This document shows positions 1-9,057 of a stretch of 64,000 bases of DNA, one piece after another. The stretch comes from Fusobacterium massiliense (GTDB taxonomy: Bacteria; Fusobacteriota; Fusobacteriia; Fusobacteriales; Fusobacteriaceae): the NCBI RefSeq assembly GCF_900095705.1, contig NZ_LT608324.1:62001-126000 (forward strand). Direction: 5' to 3'. Made by a program: the position numbers and the translations under genes. The notes beneath the pieces were generated by a model, which was not told the DNA's origin, made no database searches, and saw nothing but the letters and a program-made list of their open reading frames with translations. The stretch's first letter is position 1. The number at the start of each line of letters is the position of its first letter.

Positions 1-714
1 CCCCATTTTATCAACCTTTAATTGTACTCTTATTTTCCCATGTTTTCCCGACTGTCTTGCACTTTGTGGAAACTCTGGCTTTCTATTTCTGTCACTCCAG
101 TTCACTAAATAGCCCTTTTCAGATGTTCCCATCTTACTTCCAGATACTAATCCATTACTATAATTTACATTTTTTAATACTCTATCCACTACTTCTTCTG
201 TTTCTGAAGATGGACTGTATCCACCATTAGGATTTCCAGCAATTTTAGGTTTTGATTGAGAAATTTGCTTTTTTAAATCGGCAAGTGATGGTTTCTTTTT
301 TTCCACCTTTTCTTCTTTTGTTGTTTTTTCAATTTCTTTTTTTTCTTCTTTCTTTTTCTCTTCTTTTTTCTCAATTTCTATAGTCTTTTCTTCTTTAGAA
401 ATTTGCTTTTCTTCCTTAGGTTGTTTTTCTGTTTTCTTTTCATTAGTAACTTCTTTTTCATCAATTTCTTTTTCAGTTTCAGCTTGTTCACCTTTTTTTT
501 CTATGCTGGTTGCATCTAAATTTTGTTCTTTAGCATCTGCATTCTTTTCAGCTTTAAATTGAGTTGAAGCACCTGTTTCCATAGCAACTAAACCTATTTT
601 TATTTCATCTGCTTGGGTTAAACTTTCATCTTTTTTATACACAGTAAGAGCAAATATTATAGCCACATTTATAGCAATTGATAAAACTAAACAAATTAAA
701 TCATTTTTTTTCAT
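1..714 (-). CDS. tonB: TonB energy-transducing protein, C-terminus cut by window edge
   Basis: TonB passes proton-motive force from the inner-membrane ExbB/ExbD complex to outer-membrane receptors. The ATG at 714 begins MKKNDLICLVLSIAINVAII, a short cytoplasmic end and one membrane anchor (about residues 5-24). A long Lys/Glu-rich periplasmic linker follows (about residues 70-140). The start of the TonB C-terminal domain is visible near residue 210 with NRKPEFPQSARQSG and a following beta strand (KIRVQLKVDKMG). About 238 residues are present and the frame is open at base 1, so perhaps 50-70 residues lie outside. It starts 5 bases after the exbD stop and is the last visible gene of the exb group. 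Identification is firm; the receptors served cannot be told from the sequence. Confidence 0.9.
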   Translation of the reverse strand, partial: MKKNDLICLVLSIAINVAIIFALTVYKKDESLTQADEIKIGLVAMETGASTQFKAEKNADAKEQNLDATSIEKKGEQAETEKEIDEKEVTNEKKTEKQPKEEKQISKEEKTIEIEKKEEKKKEEKKEIEKTTKEEKVEKKKPSLADLKKQISQSKPKIAGNPNGGYSPSSETEEVVDRVLKNVNYSNGLVSGSKMGTSEKGYLVNWSDRNRKPEFPQSARQSGKHGKIRVQLKVDKMG

Positions 715-719
715 TTTTA

Positions 720-1160
720 TCACCCATTTTTTATTGTGGTATCAATATTTATAGCACTTGCTCCTGCTTCTTTAAGTAAACTCATTATTTCTACAATAAA
801 ACCATAATCTATACTCTTATCTGCTGATATTACTACATCTTTATTATCTGAAGCATTTAATTTGTCACTAACAAAATTTAAAAATTCTTCCAAAGTAACT
901 TGTTCTTGATTATTTTTTGCTCCATCATCATATTTCACATATATATTTTTATCTTTATCTATAAGGATTTGAACTTCTTTTAAAGTACTTTTAGTTTTAG
1001 CAACAGTTGACTTTGGTAAGTCTATTTTAAAGGCTGCTGTATCATCAAAAGTAGTCGCCAACATAAAAAATATTAAAAGAAGAAACACTACATCTATAAG
1101 TGGAGTTATCTCAAGAATAAGGTCTCCCCCACTTCTTCTTTTTATTCTATCTATTTTCAT
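720..1160 (-). CDS. exbD: ExbD biopolymer transport protein
   Basis: This is the second subunit of the inner-membrane proton-channel motor that energises TonB. The protein has 146 residues, the usual ExbD size, with a short basic N-terminus, one transmembrane helix (about 20-38) and a periplasmic domain. The helix carries the motif TPLIDVVFLLLIFFM, whose Asp23 matches the conserved membrane aspartate of ExbD/TolR/MotB. It lies 7 bases after exbB and 5 before tonB, so it is clearly co-transcribed and probably translationally coupled. TolR is the main alternative, but the adjacent TonB favours ExbD. Confidence 0.95.
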   Translation of the reverse strand: MKIDRIKRRSGGDLILEITPLIDVVFLLLIFFMLATTFDDTAAFKIDLPKSTVAKTKSTLKEVQILIDKDKNIYVKYDDGAKNNQEQVTLEEFLNFVSDKLNASDNKDVVISADKSIDYGFIVEIMSLLKEAGASAINIDTTIKNG

Positions 1161-1167
1161 ACTTTAC

Positions 1168-1779
1168 CTACTCTCTGAAATAATTTAATAACTCTGTTGA
1201 AGTTTTTTCTATATCACTTACTATCAAATCAATTCTTTTATTAAAATAGTTATAAAACATCATACAAGGAATGGCTACAATAAGCCCTCCTGCTGTTGTG
1301 TATAAAGCTTCAGAAATCCCTTTTGCAAGAACTGCTGCATCTCCTGTTCCATTTACTGATATTGAGTTAAAAGCAGTAATCATCCCTGTTACTGTTCCTA
1401 ATAAACCAAGTAAAGGAGATGTATGAGCTGCCATTGAAAGTAGCCACATATTTCTTTCTAATAATTTTATCTGTTCTATTGCTTTTTCCTTTCCTTTTTC
1501 TTCTAAAGCTGATAAACTTTCTTTATTTTCTTTATAACCATATACTAAAATATCTTTCAACACACTTGATGTCGATGATTTATTCGAGTTAAAATAAATT
1601 ATTGCCTCTTTAATTTTACCCTCTTTAATCATTTCTTTTACTTCAGATGGTAATTTTGTAAAATTACTTCTTTCTTTTAATATAAAATATGAAAATCTTT
1701 CTAAAACTGCATAAAGTCCAATTATCCCCATTAAAAGGATAACATACATCAGTGCTCCACCTGCATTAAGTATTTGCAT
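1168..1779 (-). CDS. exbB: ExbB/MotA-TolQ-family proton channel protein
   Basis: This is the pentameric scaffold of the ExbBD motor. The 203 residues show the family layout: an N-terminal membrane helix (about 7-27), a cytoplasmic charged stretch, then two helices near 113-135 and 155-180. The segment HTSPLLGLLGTVTGMITAF is the typical MotA/TolQ/ExbB proton-channel motif. The start ATG at 1779 has a purine-rich site (GGAAG) just upstream. It is preceded 21 bases away by a small secreted-protein gene and followed 7 bases later by exbD. TolQ is the alternative paralogue, but tonB downstream supports ExbB. Confidence 0.94.
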   Translation of the reverse strand: MQILNAGGALMYVILLMGIIGLYAVLERFSYFILKERSNFTKLPSEVKEMIKEGKIKEAIIYFNSNKSSTSSVLKDILVYGYKENKESLSALEEKGKEKAIEQIKLLERNMWLLSMAAHTSPLLGLLGTVTGMITAFNSISVNGTGDAAVLAKGISEALYTTAGGLIVAIPCMMFYNYFNKRIDLIVSDIEKTSTELLNYFRE

Positions 1780-1800
1780 TTCCTATCTTCCTTTCTTAAA

Positions 1801-2136
1801 CTAATTAAATAATTTATCCCAAAGTTTTTTGAAAAAAGATTTTTTTTCTACTCCTTCGGATAATTCTTCCACTAAATTTGCTGTATTTTCTTGATTGATT
1901 TTTATTTTATCTCCATTTTCTTTTAAATTTTCTCCAGAGATATTAACAGATGATGATTCTAAATTTTGATTTTTTAGTATCAATTCTTCTGTATCTATCT
2001 CTTTTACATCTAATTGTTGAGAATTTTCTGCAACAACTTCTTTACTAATTGTATTCTCTGTATTATTAAACGTTTCTTCTTCTGAATAAACTAACATACC
2101 TGATATTAAGAAAATAAAAACAAATAATTTTTTCAT
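1801..2136 (-). CDS. Small secreted or periplasmic protein, function unknown
   Basis: I do not recognise a family. The start is placed at the ATG at 2136 because GGGAGG sits just before it; a longer frame reaching 2154 adds six residues without a better site. The product of about 111 residues begins MKKLFVFIFLISGMLVYS, a good signal peptide cleaved near Ser18. The rest is low-complexity, rich in Glu, Asn and Lys, and ends in a short aromatic/basic tail (KKSFFKKLWDKLFN) that may form an amphipathic helix. It sits between the large TPR gene and exbB on the same strand, so a role with the envelope energising machinery is possible but is only inferred from position. Confidence 0.7.
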   Translation of the reverse strand: MKKLFVFIFLISGMLVYSEEETFNNTENTISKEVVAENSQQLDVKEIDTEELILKNQNLESSSVNISGENLKENGDKIKINQENTANLVEELSEGVEKKSFFKKLWDKLFN

Positions 2137-2183
2137 TTTTTCCTCCCTATCCAATTAAAACTAATTTCATATAGGTAAATAAA

Positions 2184-2290
2184 GTCTCTTGACAGCCGTA
2201 TGAGTTTACGAGCTCAATGAACACAGGCTCTTCGAACTAATACGGACGTCAGAGACTAATTTTCTATTTAATTTTTATACTTTCCTATAG
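2184..2290 (+). repeat. Dispersed palindromic repeat, copy 1
   Basis: The core (2184-2256) starts GTCTCTTGACAGCCGTATGA and ends ACGGACGTCAGAGAC, which pair as a long imperfect stem; the inner part is CGAGCTC...GCTCTTCG. The conserved tail ends TTTATACTTTCCTATAG and abuts the stop codon of the TPR gene at 2292. On the minus strand the stem is followed by ACTTTATTT, so it could act as a weak terminator or as a 3'-end stabiliser between the TPR and exb genes. Confidence 0.93.
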
Positions 2291-2291
2291 A

Positions 2292-5087
2292 TTAAAAATA
2301 ATCCTTAAACTTAGAAGCTCTTTGTTTATCTAACTTTTGAAGCTCCTTATAGTATTTATTTGCCTCTTTCATATTGTTTTCAACTAATCTATAATAAATT
2401 AATTTTTCTAGTGTGTAGTTATGTAAATCTTTATTATTTTTTACAGAATAAAGTTTTAAGAATAATTTTTTTGCTTCAGCTACGTTATCTTGTCTATCAT
2501 AAATTTCTGCAGCTTTTAATGTTGCATCAGTTGTAAAACTTCCATTCTTTGTATATAGCTTATTATATCCATTTAAAGCAGCTTTTAAATTATTTGAACT
2601 TTCATCAGCTTGAGCTATTCTATAAATCATATAATCTTCTTGTGGGGAATGCTGAGTATAATATTTTTTAGCTTTTGTCAAATCTTTTCTTTCAAAATAA
2701 TAATCTCCTAAATTTTTACTTGCATAATTTTTATACTTAGGATATTTTAATAGTTTTTCATACTGTCCTACAAGTTTAAAATCTTTTTTAGCTTCATAAT
2801 ATTGAGCTAGATAATAATCTCTTTCCTCATCTGCTAGTTCATTTATATATTTTTCTATATCCTTATATTCTTTGTTTTTTAATTTTAAACTAATAATTTT
2901 TATGTTATTATTTTCTTTTATGCTATTGTCATCTGTACTAGATTTTAATGTATTTAAAGTTTCAATAGCTTTTTCTGTATCATTATTTTCAGTATAAAAA
3001 TTAGCTGATAAATTAATTAAACTATTTTTTAAAGAACTATTAGGATAAGTTGCTAAGAAATTATTTTTTTCTTTTTCAAAAAGAGCTGTTTCTCCTTGTA
3101 AACTTAAAGTATTTATGTATCTATAGTATGCTTGCTCTCCATAAAATGTTTCTGCATAATTTCTATATACTTCTTTAAATAATTCTCCTGCTCTAGCATA
3201 ATTTTTTTCATTATAGTAGCTATCAGCTATCTGATATTTTCCATAAACTTCATAGCCATTTAATGTTGACATCTTAGAGTAATATGTTCTGGCTTCATTA
3301 TATTTACCCAATCTAAAGTAACTTAAGGCAATTTTATCCAACATTTCACTATAAATTGCTTTTTCTTTTTCCGGATTTATCTTAGATAAATAAGTTTCTC
3401 CTGCCGATATAGCTTCACTATATTTTGAAGCTAAGAAAAAATTTCTAACTCTATTTAAATAAACCTTTGTATTTAAGCTACCATCATTGCTTGCCAATAC
3501 CTTTTGAAATTGATTTTCTGCTTCATCATACTTTCCAGAACCTAATGCTGCTACACCTTTTAGATAATTCAAACTATTATCATCATTAACTCTTGATAAA
3601 TAAGAATCCATTTCTTCATACTTCTTTTGCTCTAAAAGTGTAGACATTAAACTAGAAATAATTTCAACATTAGTATATTCATCTAAATATTCCTTATAAA
3701 TTTCTTCTGCTCGAGAATAATTTCCAGTTTTATAATAAGCATCTCCTGTGTAAAGGTATATATCTTTTTTATACTCTGTATCATCAGGGTAAACTCTCTT
3801 ATATTGTGCAAATCTATTTGATAAATCGTCCATATCTAAAATTTGACTATCAAGCAAAATAACTCTAAATAAATTTTCTTTATCTGGAGATACTGCAAAA
3901 AGTCTTCCATAGTAATCTTTTGCTAATTTATAATTTCCAACTTGATAAGCCGAATTAGCTATTATTCTTATGATATTGTCTGTATCTGTTTGACTTACTA
4001 CAACTCTTCTAATTATCTCTCTATTTTCAATAATTTCATTAAATTTCTTCAACTTATAATTTATTGCAAATATATGATAAATAGATTGATTATAGTAATC
4101 AGTATCTTTTAAAGATTCAAATTTTTTCAATGCCTGTTGATACTCTTCTTTTTTATATAAAGAATAGGCTTGTCCATAAATCAATCTAGGGTTATTTGGG
4201 TCATCACTTTGAGAATAATACCTTAAAGCTCTGTCATAATTTTCCTTTGTAACATACAAATCTCCTATCATAATCATTGCAGTATTATACTCTTTTGTCC
4301 CTTTTATTTTATCCAAATAATAAGATACTTTTTCCTCGTCTTTTTTATTACTATATATTTCTATTAAGTATAAAATAGATTTTTTTGAATATTCACTAGC
4401 TTGTTCTTGATTAGCAAGAATATCAAAATATTGTATTGCTTCATCTGTCTTATTATTTTTATATAATGCAGAAGCCTTTAAAAACTCAACCATTTGTATA
4501 TTTTTCTTTGGCTCTTTTCTACTATACTCATTTAATGTTGCAAAAGCATTATCATAATCTTTTAAATTATACTTAACTATACCTAAATTTAAAATTGCCT
4601 CTTCATAATTATCAAATTTCTTATCAATTATCTCTGTAAATATCTTTTCTGCGGCTTCATTATTTTCTTTTGCTAAGAAATCTTGCCCCAAAGCAAATAA
4701 TGTTTTTTGATATGTTTTTTTACTTGATATCTCATTTAGATAAAATAAAGCTGAATCCGGATTATTTAAATATGCGTAAGTTCTTGCTAAATATGCCGCA
4801 TACTCTTCTTTTATACTCTTTTTTTCTTCAACTATATAAAGACTTTTAAATGTCTCTTCAGCCTTTTTATAATTTTTTTGTAAAAAATATAATTTTGCAA
4901 CTTTATCTTTCATATCTTTACTATATTTTGAAGCTGGATACCTCTCTAGAAATTCTTCAGAAGCTGACAAAGCCATTTTAAAATTTTGTTCTTTATAAAG
5001 ATTATCAATATATTTAAATTCTTCAAATTCTCCTGCTACAAGAGTTGAACTCAAAGCTAACATAAACAAAAGTATTTTCTTTTTCAT
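2292..5087 (-). CDS. Large TPR-repeat periplasmic or outer-membrane protein
   Basis: The 931-residue protein starts with a signal peptide (MKKKILLFMLALSSTLVAG, cut near residue 19). It then consists almost wholly of tetratricopeptide repeats from about residue 25 to the end, with recurring YxxAxxxYxK and ALxxFxxL patterns, for example around EEIYKEYLDEY and ALRYYSQSDDPNNP. It overlaps the upstream DUF116 gene by 4 bases (ATGA) and precedes, across a repeat element, the small secreted protein and exbB-exbD-tonB. That order suggests a scaffold linked to TonB/ExbBD energised envelope processes. TPR domains only show protein-protein contact, so the actual partner is unknown. Confidence 0.85.
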   Translation of the reverse strand: MKKKILLFMLALSSTLVAGEFEEFKYIDNLYKEQNFKMALSASEEFLERYPASKYSKDMKDKVAKLYFLQKNYKKAEETFKSLYIVEEKKSIKEEYAAYLARTYAYLNNPDSALFYLNEISSKKTYQKTLFALGQDFLAKENNEAAEKIFTEIIDKKFDNYEEAILNLGIVKYNLKDYDNAFATLNEYSRKEPKKNIQMVEFLKASALYKNNKTDEAIQYFDILANQEQASEYSKKSILYLIEIYSNKKDEEKVSYYLDKIKGTKEYNTAMIMIGDLYVTKENYDRALRYYSQSDDPNNPRLIYGQAYSLYKKEEYQQALKKFESLKDTDYYNQSIYHIFAINYKLKKFNEIIENREIIRRVVVSQTDTDNIIRIIANSAYQVGNYKLAKDYYGRLFAVSPDKENLFRVILLDSQILDMDDLSNRFAQYKRVYPDDTEYKKDIYLYTGDAYYKTGNYSRAEEIYKEYLDEYTNVEIISSLMSTLLEQKKYEEMDSYLSRVNDDNSLNYLKGVAALGSGKYDEAENQFQKVLASNDGSLNTKVYLNRVRNFFLASKYSEAISAGETYLSKINPEKEKAIYSEMLDKIALSYFRLGKYNEARTYYSKMSTLNGYEVYGKYQIADSYYNEKNYARAGELFKEVYRNYAETFYGEQAYYRYINTLSLQGETALFEKEKNNFLATYPNSSLKNSLINLSANFYTENNDTEKAIETLNTLKSSTDDNSIKENNNIKIISLKLKNKEYKDIEKYINELADEERDYYLAQYYEAKKDFKLVGQYEKLLKYPKYKNYASKNLGDYYFERKDLTKAKKYYTQHSPQEDYMIYRIAQADESSNNLKAALNGYNKLYTKNGSFTTDATLKAAEIYDRQDNVAEAKKLFLKLYSVKNNKDLHNYTLEKLIYYRLVENNMKEANKYYKELQKLDKQRASKFKDYF

Positions 5088-5632
5088 AATTTCTCCTGTT
5101 CTTCTATTTTTAATTCTCCTAAAATCCTATAGATATCCTCAATATATACAGTGGTATTAATACAAGGTTCTGATTTAATTTTATTAAATACTCCATAAAC
5201 TAAAAATGGAGCAGCATCTCTTATGCCACTTATCAAATCTCTTTTACATGCCACTGCTACAATGAGATCTGGCCTTAATTCTTTAACATATTTTCTTGCC
5301 AGCGTTCCACCAGTTGCAATTTTAATATCTATATTACTATATATTTTTTTTATATCTACAAAGTTTTTTATTACACATTTTCCACACAATCTACAATTTT
5401 CTATATTTGCTGTAACTTTAAATTCACAATCATATAACTGCAAACAATGAGGTAAAAGTATCAAAATTTTACCATTTCTTTTCTTTTTTATTTCTTTTAT
5501 TACATAATTATTATTAATCTCAAGAAATTTAAAACTTAAATAATTATTTAAGTTTTGTTTTTTCATTTTAGTGGTACTAATAAATGCTATATATATCAAA
5601 TATTTTATTATATTTACATAAAATTTTCTCAT
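5084..5632 (-). CDS. DUF116 family protein
   Basis: The 182 residues match the DUF116 pattern. They contain LPHCLQLYDC, then CRLCGKC at about 80-86, then TGGTLARKYVKELRPDLIVA, AVACKRDLISGI and EPCINTTVY. The conserved cysteines suggest metal or iron-sulfur binding, but no reaction is established for this family. A hydrophobic stretch at residues 8-20 may be a membrane anchor. The start at 5632 has AGGAGG 4-5 bases upstream. The gene overlaps the next one (TPR protein) by 4 bases, and it is the first gene after a good promoter at 5661-5689, so it leads the TPR/exb/tonB operon. Confidence 0.8.
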   Translation of the reverse strand: MRKFYVNIIKYLIYIAFISTTKMKKQNLNNYLSFKFLEINNNYVIKEIKKKRNGKILILLPHCLQLYDCEFKVTANIENCRLCGKCVIKNFVDIKKIYSNIDIKIATGGTLARKYVKELRPDLIVAVACKRDLISGIRDAAPFLVYGVFNKIKSEPCINTTVYIEDIYRILGELKIEEQEKL

Positions 5633-5660
5633 AATACCTCCTAAAAAAGTATTTAAAAAA

Positions 5661-5689
5661 ATTATAACATATTTAATATTTTATTACAA
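5661..5689 (-). promoter_or_regulatory. Sigma-70-type promoter for the DUF116 operon
   Basis: On the minus strand TTGTAA (5689-5684) is followed after exactly 17 bases by TATAAT (5666-5661). The DUF116 start codon lies about 30 bases downstream. This is a pattern match only. Confidence 0.6.
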
Positions 5690-5756
5690 TTTTAAGATTA
5701 ATTTTTTACCTAATTTTCAGTTTTAAAATTATATTTTTCTATAGAAAATTAAAAAA

Positions 5757-5866
5757 GTCTCTTGGCAGCCGTATGAGTTCTACGAGCTCAATGAATACAG
5801 GCTCTTCGAACTAATACGGACGCCAGAGACTAATTTTCTCTATTTATTTTTTATACTTTCCTATAC
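5757..5866 (+). repeat. Dispersed palindromic repeat, copy 2
   Basis: The core is 5757-5830 and the tail ends CTATAC at 5866. The stem differs from the common version by TTGGCAG on the left and CGCCAGAG on the right, a matched A-T to G-C change that keeps the pairing. It lies between the promoter of the DUF116 operon and the terminator of the fatty acid kinase gene. Apart from the promoter, repeat and terminator, the roughly 315-base gap 5633-5947 holds only AT-rich sequence. Confidence 0.93.
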
Positions 5867-5870
5867 AATA

Positions 5871-5918
5871 AAAAAAACTGCACTTTCAATCTTTCACAAA
5901 GATTTTATGTGCAGTTCT
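5871..5918 (-). terminator. Rho-independent terminator after the FakA-FakB fusion gene
   Basis: On the minus strand AACTGCAC pairs with GTGCAGTT (5916-5909 with 5883-5876), with an inner AATCTT/AAGATT stem, followed by a run of eight T. It lies about 30 bases after the stop at 5948. Confidence 0.88.
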
Positions 5919-5947
5919 TATTATTACTTTTTTTCTAACAAAAATAT

Positions 5948-8491
5948 TTATTTTATTTTTGATACAATTCCAATTCCAAAAACAGGCCCACTATGAGTCC
6001 CAATAGTAGCTCCTATTTCAAATCTTCCTTTGTATTCAATTCTTCTAAAAGTTTCAGCTGCCTTTTTCAAAGTATCTGTAACTTGTAATTCGTTATTAGT
6101 TCCTCCCCAAGCAGTGTAAAGATATGAACTATTTTTACTTTCATTTTTTATAATTTTTTCCATATAAGATATAGCTCCTCTTTCTCCAAAAGTTTTTGTT
6201 TCAAGAGTAACTTCTCCATCTTCAATTTTTAAAACAGGTTTTATTTTCAAGATACTTCCTATAATAGATGAGGCTTTCCCTATTCTTCCACCTTTTTCTA
6301 AATATGTCAAATCACTAACAGCAAAATAAACTTTAATCATATCTGTAAGTTCATATAATCTAGCTAAGATATCTTCCAATTTCATTCCAGATTTAACCAT
6401 TTTTGCTGCTTCTAATACTTGATGTGCTTGAGCAAAAGTAACTGATTTAGAATCAACTATTATGATATCTTTTTCTCTTTTTAACATTTCTTTTGCAACC
6501 TTAGCTGCTTGTTGAGTTCCACTCATTTTACTAGAAATATGGATAGAAATTATTTTTTCATAACCCTTATTAAATAATTCTTCATAGTAGTCTCTAAACT
6601 CAGCAGGAGAAGGTTGTGCAGTTTTTGGAATAACTTTTTCTGTAAGTAGTTTACGCCAAAATTCTTTTTTACTTAAATTTACTCCATCTCTATAGTTACT
6701 TTCTCCTATTCTCAACCTTATAGGGATAACTGTAACATCTAACCCTTCTATCATATCAGGTGTTAAATCTGAAGCTGAATCTGTTAAGATAGCTATTTTT
6801 GATAAACTAGGATCTCTTTGTTCAAAATATAAGTAATAAGAATAATTTTCTTGCTCTCCATTATATTCAAAAAACTTTCTAAATGTTTTTGTTTTTAATT
6901 CATTATTTGCTTCTGTTGTTGCTGTATTACCATACACAACAGTTAAACTAAGAGTGTTGTCAGTAGCATATTTTTCATATACTTTCTTTATTAAATCTTC
7001 AGTTTTTTCAGCTTTATCAAAAAAACTTCCATTTACTAAAGCAATGCTATCACCAATTTTAACTTCTATATCATTTATTTTTGTATCTCTAACTGCTTTT
7101 GTAATTTCTACAGAATTATTAAATGTTAATTGTCTTAACAATTTTTCTAAAGGTATACTTTTATTTTTTATAAAATAATATCCCTCTAGCATAGTTTTAC
7201 TTTCAATTACAATAATATCTCTTTCGTCTCTTTCGGCAGCCAACTTAGCACTTGAAATTATATTTTTATTATTAGGTAATATATAAATCGTCTTAGCTTT
7301 TATTTGCTTTAATCCATTTTCAATGTCTGACACAGATGGATTTTTTGTTTGTCCACCAATTAAAACAGCACTAGCTCCATCATTAATAAATAATTCTGCA
7401 AGTTTTTTATTATCAGCTATGGCATAAACTGCAATGTTTTTTTCTATATTGTTTTCTTCCAAGATAAAATTATCTTCTTTTACAGTTTCACTAGTTTCTT
7501 TAGTATTTACAGTATTATGAAGACCATTTAATTCTTTTTCATTTATCAAAACATGATTATGTTGAATCTCCATATTTTCAATTTTTATGTTATTTAAATT
7601 TCCTAAAGAACCAGCTATTTCAAGAGCTTGTCCAGGATTATTAGTATGGATATGAGTCTTTGTTTTCTTCTTAGTTTGAGCAACAACCATAGAATCTCCT
7701 AATTTCCCTATTCTAGCCTTATACTCATCTAAATCAAAGTCTCCAGATTCTATTATAAACTCTGTACAATACTTAAATTTTATCTCGTTTTTATTTATGT
7801 ATTCTAGTTTTTGTTTTCTATTAACTTGTGATTTAGCAATTCTTTCTAAATCTTTTAACATTTCTGGGTCTGTAACTGATTTTTCAAACCCTTCTAACAC
7901 ATAAAATATTCCTTTTCCTCCAGCATCAACAACCCCAGCTTCTTTTAATTTAGGTAGAAGGTTAGGAGTTTCTTCAACAGCTATACTTGCTGCATTTTTT
8001 AGATGCACTAAAAATGGAATAAAATCATCTTTAGGTCCATCATATTCAGCAGCTGCTTCAGCAACTTTTCTTATAACTGTAAGCATTGTCCCTTCAACTG
8101 GTTCATTAACAGCTTTATATGCTTTTTCTTTAGCTTCAGCAAAAGCTTTTGCAGCTGTTGAAATATCTATTTCTTCTTTATCTCTCACTACATTCAAAAA
8201 TCCTTGAACTATTTGTGATAATATTGTTCCTGAATTTCCTCTTGCCCCTAGAAGGACTGCTTCAGAAATTATATCTGCTAACTCCTCCATTTTAGGTTCA
8301 TTTTGTAATTTTATTAATTCATTTTCAACAGATTGCAATGTCATAGACATATTAGTACCAGTATCTCCATCAGGAACAGGATAAACATTCAAATCATTAA
8401 GTACATCTGCATATTTAGAAAGCCATCTGCTTGCTGCAATGAATAATTTTGTTAATCTCACAGGTGTCAAACTTTTTATTTCTATTTTCAT
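5948..8491 (-). CDS. Fused fatty acid kinase: FakA-type DhaL kinase plus DegV/FakB lipid-binding domain
   Basis: FakA phosphorylates a fatty acid held by FakB to make acyl-phosphate for phospholipid synthesis; here both seem to be in one 847-residue chain. Residues 1-200 are the DhaL/DAK2 kinase domain, with NVYPVPDGDTGTNMSMTL (about 35-52) giving the Mg-ATP aspartates and GARGNSGTILSQI near 93. The middle (200-550) is the YloV/FakA-type region with IHTNNPG near 283. From about residue 565 the DegV fold begins (SKIAILTDSASDLTPDMIEG), with KTAQPSP, HISSKMSGT and YLEKGGRIGKASS motifs. The start ATG at 8491 follows GGAGG. It lies 11 bases after the XRE-cupin gene. Most FakA and FakB are separate proteins, so the fusion is notable. 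Confidence 0.9.
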   Translation of the reverse strand: MKIEIKSLTPVRLTKLFIAASRWLSKYADVLNDLNVYPVPDGDTGTNMSMTLQSVENELIKLQNEPKMEELADIISEAVLLGARGNSGTILSQIVQGFLNVVRDKEEIDISTAAKAFAEAKEKAYKAVNEPVEGTMLTVIRKVAEAAAEYDGPKDDFIPFLVHLKNAASIAVEETPNLLPKLKEAGVVDAGGKGIFYVLEGFEKSVTDPEMLKDLERIAKSQVNRKQKLEYINKNEIKFKYCTEFIIESGDFDLDEYKARIGKLGDSMVVAQTKKKTKTHIHTNNPGQALEIAGSLGNLNNIKIENMEIQHNHVLINEKELNGLHNTVNTKETSETVKEDNFILEENNIEKNIAVYAIADNKKLAELFINDGASAVLIGGQTKNPSVSDIENGLKQIKAKTIYILPNNKNIISSAKLAAERDERDIIVIESKTMLEGYYFIKNKSIPLEKLLRQLTFNNSVEITKAVRDTKINDIEVKIGDSIALVNGSFFDKAEKTEDLIKKVYEKYATDNTLSLTVVYGNTATTEANNELKTKTFRKFFEYNGEQENYSYYLYFEQRDPSLSKIAILTDSASDLTPDMIEGLDVTVIPIRLRIGESNYRDGVNLSKKEFWRKLLTEKVIPKTAQPSPAEFRDYYEELFNKGYEKIISIHISSKMSGTQQAAKVAKEMLKREKDIIIVDSKSVTFAQAHQVLEAAKMVKSGMKLEDILARLYELTDMIKVYFAVSDLTYLEKGGRIGKASSIIGSILKIKPVLKIEDGEVTLETKTFGERGAISYMEKIIKNESKNSSYLYTAWGGTNNELQVTDTLKKAAETFRRIEYKGRFEIGATIGTHSGPVFGIGIVSKIK

Positions 8492-8502
8492 TATACCTCC
8501 AT

Positions 8503-9054
8503 TTAAAATGTTGGTGGACTAACCACCCACAGTGCTTTTACTTCTTTTTTTGAAACATTTTTAAATCTATGCTTTAAACTAGATTTAAAATACAAACTGT
8601 CCCCAGCACTCATTTTATATTTTTTATTTGCTACATAAACTTCTAATTCACCACTTACTATATAGATATATTCTTCTCCACCATGGCTATAAAATTCTCT
8701 ACCACTTTCTCCATCGATTCCTATTTCATAAATTATAGGTTCCATATTTTTTTCCTTGCTATTTGATAGTGGTATACACATTTTTATATTAGAGTCTTTG
8801 CTTTCTAAAAATTTCATATTTTCTTTTTTTATAAATTCGATATTCCTTATATCATCTTCTTCATCTTCTATAAGATAACTAATTCTAACATCAAGTGTAT
8901 GTGCTATCTTTTTTAAATTTTCTATTGATGGTGAAGCTTTTCCTTGTTCAATTTGTGATAAAAAACTTGCAGATAATTCCACTTTAGTTGCAAGTTCTCT
9001 AAGTGACATTCCTTTATCGTTCCTAGTTTTCTTTAATTTCTCACCTATTGTCAT
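8503..9054 (-). CDS. XRE-family regulator with C-terminal cupin domain
   Basis: The 183-residue predicted transcription factor has an N-terminal helix-turn-helix (about 5-60: LKKTRNDKGMSLRELATKVE, then SASFLSQIEQGKASPS), a linker, and a cupin sensor (about 110-180: SHGGEEYIYIVSGELEV and AGDSLYFKSSLKHRFKN). Such regulators commonly sense a small ligand through the cupin. It lies 3 bases after cinA and 11 before the fatty acid kinase fusion. It may therefore respond to, or control, fatty acid use; that target is inferred only from the neighbour. Confidence 0.92.
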   Translation of the reverse strand: MTIGEKLKKTRNDKGMSLRELATKVELSASFLSQIEQGKASPSIENLKKIAHTLDVRISYLIEDEEDDIRNIEFIKKENMKFLESKDSNIKMCIPLSNSKEKNMEPIIYEIGIDGESGREFYSHGGEEYIYIVSGELEVYVANKKYKMSAGDSLYFKSSLKHRFKNVSKKEVKALWVVSPPTF

Positions 9055-9057
9055 TTT

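Noticed and set aside
701-714. Run of eight A at the tonB start as a phase-variable tract
   Set aside because: Such runs are common in this AT-rich sequence and there is no further sign of switching.
6954-7178. Plus-strand open frame within the fatty acid kinase gene
   Set aside because: Shadow of the real minus-strand gene; similar opposite-strand frames within other genes were set aside for the same reason.
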